Source: Alcaligenaceae bacterium (GTDB lineage Bacteria; Pseudomonadota; Gammaproteobacteria; Burkholderiales; Burkholderiaceae_B). Taken from it: a DNA stretch of 43,947 bases. The first letter of the stretch is position 1, and each line of letters begins with the position of its first letter. The notes under the pieces are model-generated. The model searched no databases. It was not told where the DNA came from and saw only the letters and a list, made by a program, of their open reading frames with translations. The position numbers were made by a program, and so were the translations under genes. Shown piece after piece: positions 38,022 to 43,947 of this stretch. The stretch is taken from positions 1 to 43,947 of the forward strand of contig JAAYGT010000175.1 in NCBI GenBank assembly GCA_012727555.1. Direction: 5' to 3'.

Positions 38022-38378
38022 ATGCGTACACTGTTCAGAAGCACTTTACTGGCTGCCTTGCTCACCGGCAGCCTGAACGTGTGGGCCATTGGGGCCATTG
38101 CCGTTGACGACGAAGTGGGGGCAGCCGAACCCGGTTACGGGCTTGTCACCGGGTTTGCCACGGAACGCGAAGCGCAGCGCGCTGCGCTGAAAGAATGCCG
38201 CGATGCGGGCAACGAAGAATGCGAAACCGTACTCACCTTCAAGGGCTGTGGTGCTTATGCCGCTTCCCGGTCGTATTACGGTGTCGGTTCAGGTTCCAGC
38301 CTGAAGGCTGCTGAACGCAAGGCGATTGAAGCGTGCGGAAACAACGCCTGCAAAGTCGTTGTTTCCGACTGCGAATAA
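38022..38378 (+). CDS. Small exported DUF4189-like protein
   Basis: A 118-aa protein with a cleavable signal peptide (MRTLFRSTLLAALLTGSLNVWA, cut about residue 22). The mature part has the DUF4189 pattern: GAIAVDDE, then repeated Ala-rich helices with paired cysteines (ALKECRDAGNEECETVLTF, KAIEACGNNACKVVVSDCE) that likely form disulfides in the periplasm. GGGAGGGA at good spacing supports the ATG at 38022. The function of this family is not established. No terminator is visible on either side. Confidence 0.8.
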   Translation: MRTLFRSTLLAALLTGSLNVWAIGAIAVDDEVGAAEPGYGLVTGFATEREAQRAALKECRDAGNEECETVLTFKGCGAYAASRSYYGVGSGSSLKAAERKAIEACGNNACKVVVSDCE

Positions 38379-38393
38379 GCCTGCATCATTGAA

Positions 38394-38778
38394 CTATTGG
38401 CGGCTGGCAGGTACCAGGCCCCCCTGGAACCTGCCCTGCGTGTGCTCAGGCGCCAGATTCAGATGAAACAAACGCACGGCATCGGCCAATTCATCGGCCT
38501 GCTGTTTCAGTAACTGAACGCTCTGGTGTGCCGAATCGACCTGCAGCAGATTCTGGTCGGTCAGCAGATGAATCTGCTGCACGGTCTCGCCTACCTGCAA
38601 AACCCGCTGGCCTTGCTCGTTACTGCTGTCTGTCAGTTGTTTGAAGGTGTCTGCCATCCCTTTGACACTCGAGGCCAGATCCGACATGAGCCCCCCTGTT
38701 TGCTCAACCATCACCGACCCTTTGTTGATCTGGCCGACGGAATCTTCGATCAGTGTGCGAATTTCCCGTGCCGCTTCG
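38394..38778 (-). pseudogene. 3' remnant of a methyl-accepting chemotaxis protein gene
   Basis: About 128 codons match the C-terminal signalling helices of a chemoreceptor: EAAREIRTLIEDSVGQINKG, MVEQTGGLMSDLASSVKG, then a heptad-rich return helix to ADAVRLFHLNL and a natural stop at 38394-38396. Recognisable similarity stops abruptly near 38775; beyond it the same frame is antisense to bcsC sequence. Sensor, membrane and hairpin-tip parts are missing, so this is a truncated gene. It lies head-to-head with the bcsC remnant. Confidence 0.8.
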
Positions 38779-40659
38779 CGGTGGGGCGCTATCTGGCAAC
38801 ACAACCCGCAGAACAGGCGCTGACGTTGCTCGAAACCTTCCCTGCCAACCAGAAAAAATACCTGGCCACGGTACGCCGTGCCCTGCAGGTTGCGCGACTG
38901 CAGGATCAGGCCACACAGGCAGAACAGGCCCGACACACCGGACAAGCCATCGACCTGCTGACCCAGGCCCAGGCGCTCGATAGCGCCGACCCCTGGCTCA
39001 GCTTCAGGCTGGCCAGCCTTTTGTTGCAAACCGGCCAGCGGGATCAGGCCCTGGCGGCCTACGATCGTCATCTGGCACAGCACGCGGATGAACCGGCAAG
39101 CCGTTATGCACAAGCCCTGCTGCTCGAATCGGCCGACGCCTGGAACCAGGCACTGGCGGCACTCAGTGCCATTGACCCGGCCGCCTGGACGGACGACATG
39201 GTGGCTCTGGCAGATCGTGTTCGTACACGTGAACGTATTGCCCAGGCGGCTGAGCTCTTTGATCAGGGGCAGCCGCTGGCCGCCATTGCGGCACTGGAGC
39301 ACCCGCCCGAAAACACCCATGGTAGATGCCAACCTGCTTGCGCCCGCACAGGCCACGACCCCACGCAACAATGAGGCCTTCACCCGGGCCATGCAGCTAC
39401 AACCGGGGGATGACTGGCTGCGCCGCAGCATCCGCACCGATGCCGGCACCCTGTACCAGCGTGAAAACACCACCCTTCACCTGAGCAACGATGGATGGGT
39501 GCGAACCGACGGTACGCCCGGCCTGTCGCGCTTGAATGCAGGCACCACGTTATTACAGGTCAATCACCCGTTACAAAACGGTGTGGCGTTCATCCGCGCC
39601 GATCACATCCGGCTTGATGCCGGCACCTTCGAAACCACGGCAAACGGGGAAATCGACGAGCGCTTCGGCACCTGCGTTTTCCCGGGACTTGATGCCCAGG
39701 GCACAACGCAATCGCTGCCAGGCTGCACCACCGGCCTTCGCCAGAAAGTTCAGGGAACCAGCTTTGCCCTGGGATGGCAAGGTGACCGCTTCGGTTTTGA
39801 TATTGGCCGGACACCTCAGAGCTTCCCTGTCAGCAACTGGGTCGGCGGCGTGAATCTGCAAGGTGATCTGGGCCAGGCGGGCTGGAGTCTGGACCTTTCA
39901 CGGCGCCCGATGTCGAACTCGTTGCTTTCGCTGGCCGGTGCCACCGACCCGCGCACCGGCATTGTCTGGGGAGGCGCACTGGCTACCGGGGCCACGCTGG
40001 GCCTGAGCTGGGACCAAGGCGAAGCACATGGTGTCTGGGCCTCGCTGGGACACCACCGGATCACCGGCACGAACGTGGCTGCCAACCAGCGCACACGCAT
40101 CATGGGCGGGTATTATCACCGGCTGATCAACGAACCCGACCGCCTGCTGACCGTGGGCGTCAATGCCATGCACTGGCGTTACCAGCGCGATCTGGGCGGG
40201 TACACCCTGGGCCAGGGCGGGTACTACAGCCCGCAGCGCTACAGTTCCGTATCATTACCCGTCAGTTATGCCCAGCGCACCGACAACTGGTCATTTGCCG
40301 TACGGGGTTCTGTCTCACGTTCTGTGGCAAGCAGTCGCGATGAACCCTTCTACCCCCTGGACAACCTGATCGTAGGGCCTGCCGCAGCCCTGCAGCAGCG
40401 CGGTGTAACAGCGGCAGGCCTGCAGGCCGCCAATACCAGCACCGGCACAACGAGCGGCGACTGGGGCTACACACTGAGCGGCATGGTAGAACGACGCCTG
40501 AACGGCCATTGGGTGGTGGGCGCCGGTTTTGATCTTCAGCGTGGCCAGGACTACACCCCCAGCCGCTTCATGCTGTATTTGCGCTACACCCTGCAACCGT
40601 GGCGTGGCAGCCTGCCATTAGGCCCAATACCGTTGACCCCCTACGCCGACTTCAACTAG
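38779..40659 (+). pseudogene. bcsC: bcsC remnant (cellulose export protein), 5'-truncated and out of frame
   Basis: BcsC is the outer-membrane porin with periplasmic TPRs that exports cellulose. Two parts remain. From about 38785 to 39315, one frame encodes TPR-like repeats (ATQPAEQALTLLETFPAN, SFRLASLLLQTGQRDQALAA). From about 39317 to 40659, the next frame encodes the BcsC C-terminal domain: NNEAFTRAMQLQPGDDWLRR, WGGALATGATLGLSWDQGEA, GYTLGQGGYYSPQRYSSVSL, ending LTPYADFN with a stop. The first frame stops at 39374. The 5' part (signal peptide and most TPRs) is missing and no bcsA/B gene is present. An ATG at 39319 could in principle express the barrel part, without a signal peptide. Confidence 0.82.
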
Positions 40660-40693
40660 ACTGCCTGATCTCTTCTCTTGAACTTTGTTCCCG

Positions 40694-43600
40694 ATGAAAC
40701 CTCATGCGGCGTTCAGGCCTTTTCCAGGCTCCTTGACCCCGGGCGCGGCAAGCCTTTACGGGCGTGATATCGAACACAGCCAGATTCTCGGTTGTCTGGA
40801 ACGCGCATGTGCCCACCAGCCTCAACTGCTCCTGATATCCGGCCCCTCCGGAATCGGCAAAACGGCACTGGTCCACCATGCCTGCAATCCGGTCCGCAAG
40901 CAAAAAGGTTTTTTCGCGAGCAGCAAGTTTGACCCCATTCGTATCGGCGCCTCCTGCAATGCATGGGCCCAGATGCTTGACACCCTGGTGAACACCATTC
41001 TGGCGCGCACGACAACCGAACAAGTGCGCTGGCAACAACATTTTGAGCAAATCCTGGGCAATCAGGCCGATCACCTGCTTGCCCTCGTTCCGGCGCTTGC
41101 AACCCTGGTGCCCAAAGCGCGTGCCACACGCGTTACAACCCCCGCGTCCGAACAAGTCCTCAGGCTGCATGAAGCCTTCACGGGGTTTTTCCGGGTATTC
41201 AGCAAGATGGAATGCCCTGTCGTGCTGTTTATTGACGATGTGCAATGGATAGACCCTGATTCACTTGATTTGCTGCGGCAGCTGCTCAAGTCACGCCAAC
41301 GTTTACCCCTACTGCTCATTTGTGCCTACCGGAACACCGAGATGCCCCCGGAGCACATTTTTCATCAAACCCTCGATTCCATCGACCACGGGTCTGACTG
41401 GGTACGTTCAACGCTTGAACTGCCCCCCCTCGGGGTGGCTGACATTGAACGGATGCTGGCCGATACACTACACTGCCCACTGTCCAATGCAGCGATACTC
41501 GCCAAGGAAGTTCACCAGCTCAGCCGGGGCAACCCCTTCTACGTGCACCAGATGCTGCAAAGTGCGCGTGCCCGCTACACCCTTCATACGGTCCCACCGG
41601 CGGCTCTTCCAAACGACAACCTCACAGCGTCTTCACACGTCGCCCCCACACCACCCGAAGTCAGGTACCTGATTCAACGACGTTTCCACGACCTGCCCGA
41701 ACTGACCCGCACCTTGTTGTCCTGGGCGGCCTGTCTTGGTCAACGCTTCGACGCCGACACGCTCTTGGTCATCATGAGCGGCGACAGCATGCAGGCCCGA
41801 CAGGCACTGGCACGGGCTATTGACGAAGGCTATTTGCAGCGCGTGATCAATGGTCAGGGCATAAGCATGCTTTATCGCTTCACCCACGACAAACTGCAGG
41901 AACTGGCCTACAGCGCTTTGTCGGATGAACAACGCGCCGGGCATCACCAGCGCATTGCCCGCATGCTTCAGCGGCACGCACATGGCACCCCGCAGGCTGC
42001 CAGCCCGACCACGATTGCCGACCACATGAACCGGGCACCCCAGGCAGAACCAGGCAGTGCCGCCGCGCTGGAAGCGGCCCACATCAACCTGCTCGCGGCA
42101 CGTCACGCAAAAATGAATGCGGCCTTCACATCAGGCCTGGGTTATGCGCAGCAGGCGCGCAGGCTTGTGTCGGAACGCTGCTGGGACACCCAGCCCGAAC
42201 TGTCCTTTCACATTTACTGCGAACAGGCTGAACTTGATCAACTGAATGGAAATTTTGAACGCGCAGAAGATACGCTGCGGCACGCGGCTCGGCGGGAATC
42301 CAACATCCAGCGTAAAGCCATGCTGTATAACCGGCTGGTCACCCTGTACACCCTGGCGGCGCGTTACACACACGCAATCGATGCCGCACGACAAGGACTG
42401 GCCCTGTTTGGCACTGTGCTGCCGACAAACAACCTTGAAAGCCACCGGCACCAACTGTTCGAAGAAACCCGAAGCATGTTGCGCTCACTGAAACTGAGCG
42501 ACCTCGGACAGCAACCACGCACCCAGGATCCGGCCGCCCTGTCGGTTCAAATGCTGCTGACCAGCCTGGCACCCGCCTGCTATCGCGCACATCCAACGCT
42601 CTGGACCCTTGTGGTGCTGATGCAATTGAAAGAAAACCTGACACACGGCATGTCGATCTACGCAAGCTACACATTGCCGGCCTTCGGGGGGCTGCTGAGC
42701 CATGAAACACCGGATGCAGGCCGGCAATGTGCCGACCTGTTCAAGGCGACCGAAGACCTTGTGGCTGGCGCGCCTGCGGGCCAGGATCACAGTGTGGCCT
42801 ACCTGATGATCGGCAGCTCATTGCGCCACTGGTTTGCACCACTGCGTCAAGCCAGCGCCGACTACCTGAAAGCCTATCAAAGTGGCGAAGCATCCGGCAA
42901 TCTGCAATACTCGGTCTACGGATTCGGTCACAACACATATTGCCGCTTTTTTCAGGGCACCGCCCTGAACGCGCTTTTACCGGAAGTGAATGGTTACCTG
43001 GGCTACTGCACACAGCGCGGGAACCGCTGGGGTATTGACCTGACGACCGGTGCGCTGCGCGTTTTGCATCTTTTGCATGGCCCATTCACCGATATTCACG
43101 TGCATGCCAACCTGAATGAAGCCGAAACCGATTTTATGGCACGCTGCCATCACAATGGCAACCTGCAGGTTCTGTGCATTTATCACATCATGCGCGCATT
43201 GGCCCTGCTGCTTCTCGAGCGTCTTGAAGAAGCCCATGCCTGCATTCAGGCCGCTGAGGAACTGATCGATACCGTTGCAGTGCAAGGCCTGTTTCCTTCA
43301 ACCCAGTTTTATCTGCTGCGAGCGCTGATCAGCGCCCGGCTCGAACCGGCTTCGTGCAGTGTGAAGCACCTTGACGATGCCCTGATCCGCTTTGCAGCCT
43401 GGGAAAGACATGCGCCCTGGAATTTCGCATCGGCCACGCTGTTGCTGCGTGGCGAGCAGGCACGACTGCACGGACGCACTCGCGACATGCTGCAATTCTA
43501 TGCAAAAGCCCTTCAAGAGGCCCGCGCACAGAAAAACCCGATCACCCGCATGCTCGTCACACGCAGTGCCATTCAGGGAATCCAGGGCCTTGAGGCCGAT

Positions 43601-43947
43601 ATTCTGCCTGCCGTGTATGTACATGAATTGATCCAGGCAGCCCGTGAACACCACTCGGAAGCGATCAGCAGCCACTGGACGCATACGCACTCAACAGGGC
43701 CGGCGACTCTGGCGGCAGCACAGCCGCCCTGGATGCAGGCGGCAGAGCAGGCCGAACGTCTGGCCAGACACACCAGCCTGCCCGGTCTTGCCAGGGAACT
43801 GGCTGACCTTGCCATGGGGTGCTCCGGCATTACCCGTGCAGTGGTGCTGTTCAGCCATGAAAACGTGCTTCACGTATTTGCAGACAGCCTGGTGCCAGAC
43901 ACAGTGCATGCAACGGGCCAGTCGTGCCCTGTGCACGACTGGCCGCC
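40694..43947 (+). CDS. Large signalling-type AAA/STAND ATPase, 3' end cut by window edge
   Basis: Open from the ATG at 40694 to the window end (at least 1,084 residues, no stop). The N-terminal ATPase begins SLYGRDIEHSQILGCL and has Walker A SGPSGIGKTAL (about 49-59) and Walker B VVLFIDDVQWIDPDS (about 176-190), followed by LSRGNPFYVHQML, the pattern of AAA-type ATPases in multi-domain sensor kinases and transcription regulators. Residues ~400-980 are helical and TPR-like (LNGNFERAEDTLRHAARRES). The last ~60 residues (ELADLAMGCSGITRAVVLF) look like the start of a GAF domain. No Ser/Thr kinase domain precedes the ATPase. The output domain, perhaps a histidine kinase, is outside the window. Confidence 0.82.
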   Translation, partial: MKPHAAFRPFPGSLTPGAASLYGRDIEHSQILGCLERACAHQPQLLLISGPSGIGKTALVHHACNPVRKQKGFFASSKFDPIRIGASCNAWAQMLDTLVNTILARTTTEQVRWQQHFEQILGNQADHLLALVPALATLVPKARATRVTTPASEQVLRLHEAFTGFFRVFSKMECPVVLFIDDVQWIDPDSLDLLRQLLKSRQRLPLLLICAYRNTEMPPEHIFHQTLDSIDHGSDWVRSTLELPPLGVADIERMLADTLHCPLSNAAILAKEVHQLSRGNPFYVHQMLQSARARYTLHTVPPAALPNDNLTASSHVAPTPPEVRYLIQRRFHDLPELTRTLLSWAACLGQRFDADTLLVIMSGDSMQARQALARAIDEGYLQRVINGQGISMLYRFTHDKLQELAYSALSDEQRAGHHQRIARMLQRHAHGTPQAASPTTIADHMNRAPQAEPGSAAALEAAHINLLAARHAKMNAAFTSGLGYAQQARRLVSERCWDTQPELSFHIYCEQAELDQLNGNFERAEDTLRHAARRESNIQRKAMLYNRLVTLYTLAARYTHAIDAARQGLALFGTVLPTNNLESHRHQLFEETRSMLRSLKLSDLGQQPRTQDPAALSVQMLLTSLAPACYRAHPTLWTLVVLMQLKENLTHGMSIYASYTLPAFGGLLSHETPDAGRQCADLFKATEDLVAGAPAGQDHSVAYLMIGSSLRHWFAPLRQASADYLKAYQSGEASGNLQYSVYGFGHNTYCRFFQGTALNALLPEVNGYLGYCTQRGNRWGIDLTTGALRVLHLLHGPFTDIHVHANLNEAETDFMARCHHNGNLQVLCIYHIMRALALLLLERLEEAHACIQAAEELIDTVAVQGLFPSTQFYLLRALISARLEPASCSVKHLDDALIRFAAWERHAPWNFASATLLLRGEQARLHGRTRDMLQFYAKALQEARAQKNPITRMLVTRSAIQGIQGLEADILPAVYVHELIQAAREHHSEAISSHWTHTHSTGPATLAAAQPPWMQAAEQAERLARHTSLPGLARELADLAMGCSGITRAVVLFSHENVLHVFADSLVPDTVHATGQSCPVHDWP

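Noticed and set aside
38394..39473. 359-codon minus-strand frame read as one complete protein
   Set aside because: Only the last ~128 codons resemble a chemoreceptor; the rest is antisense to the bcsC remnant, so it is a chance fusion frame.

Overview
This window is ordinary chromosomal core from a betaproteobacterium, most likely Burkholderiales and close to Alcaligenaceae (Bordetella/Advenella/Pusillimonas type). That placement is an inference from three things: the gene order (hfq-hflX-hflK-hflC-hisZ-purA, rlmN-rodZ-ispG-hisS-yfgM-bamB-der, rpsU-dnaG-rpoD), the GC-rich coding sequence, and protein features such as a Lys/Ala-rich N-terminal extension on RpoD and a separate HisZ. No rRNA, tRNA, CRISPR array, prophage or intact insertion sequence was seen.

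Layout. 1-837 (-): alanine racemase, running off the left edge. 962-4161 (+): hpnC-hpnD-hpnE, the three-step bacterial squalene route from farnesyl diphosphate, which feeds hopanoids. 4140-8489 (-): alaC-like aminotransferase, hom, thrC, crcB; an amino-acid operon with ATGA overlaps and a fluoride channel at its end. 8617-12460 (+): Mth938-like protein, PrxQ peroxiredoxin, PIN-PhoH ATPase, pdxA. 12616-17659 (-): the macromolecular synthesis operon rpsU-dnaG-rpoD, facing pdxA across a perfect 44-bp palindrome. 17859-18398 (-): Gpt-like purine phosphoribosyltransferase.

18399-19205 is about 800 bp without a gene. It holds two large nested inverted-repeat elements whose stems differ but whose apical sequences are shared. 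19206-34923 (-) is a long row of tightly packed housekeeping genes in transcription order: ndk, rlmN, rodZ-like, ispG, hisS, yfgM-like, bamB, der, hisC, hfq, hflX, hflK, hflC, hisZ, purA. Many junctions are ATGA overlaps, and several hairpins at gene borders could tune downstream expression. 35104-37977 (+): valS. 38022-38378 (+): a small secreted DUF4189 protein.

The right end is accessory. 38394-40659 is a deletion scar: the 3' end of a chemotaxis-receptor gene (-) is joined head-to-head with the 3' part of bcsC (+), the outer-membrane cellulose export gene, and the bcsC reading frame is itself broken. 40694 to the window end (+) is a large ATPase of signalling type that is cut by the window edge.

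The most unusual signal is the pair of nested inverted repeats between the purine phosphoribosyltransferase and purA. Next are the receptor/bcsC scar, the 44-bp perfect palindrome, and the structured gene junctions in the rpsU-dnaG and hfl-his-pur clusters. No wholly new protein system is evident.
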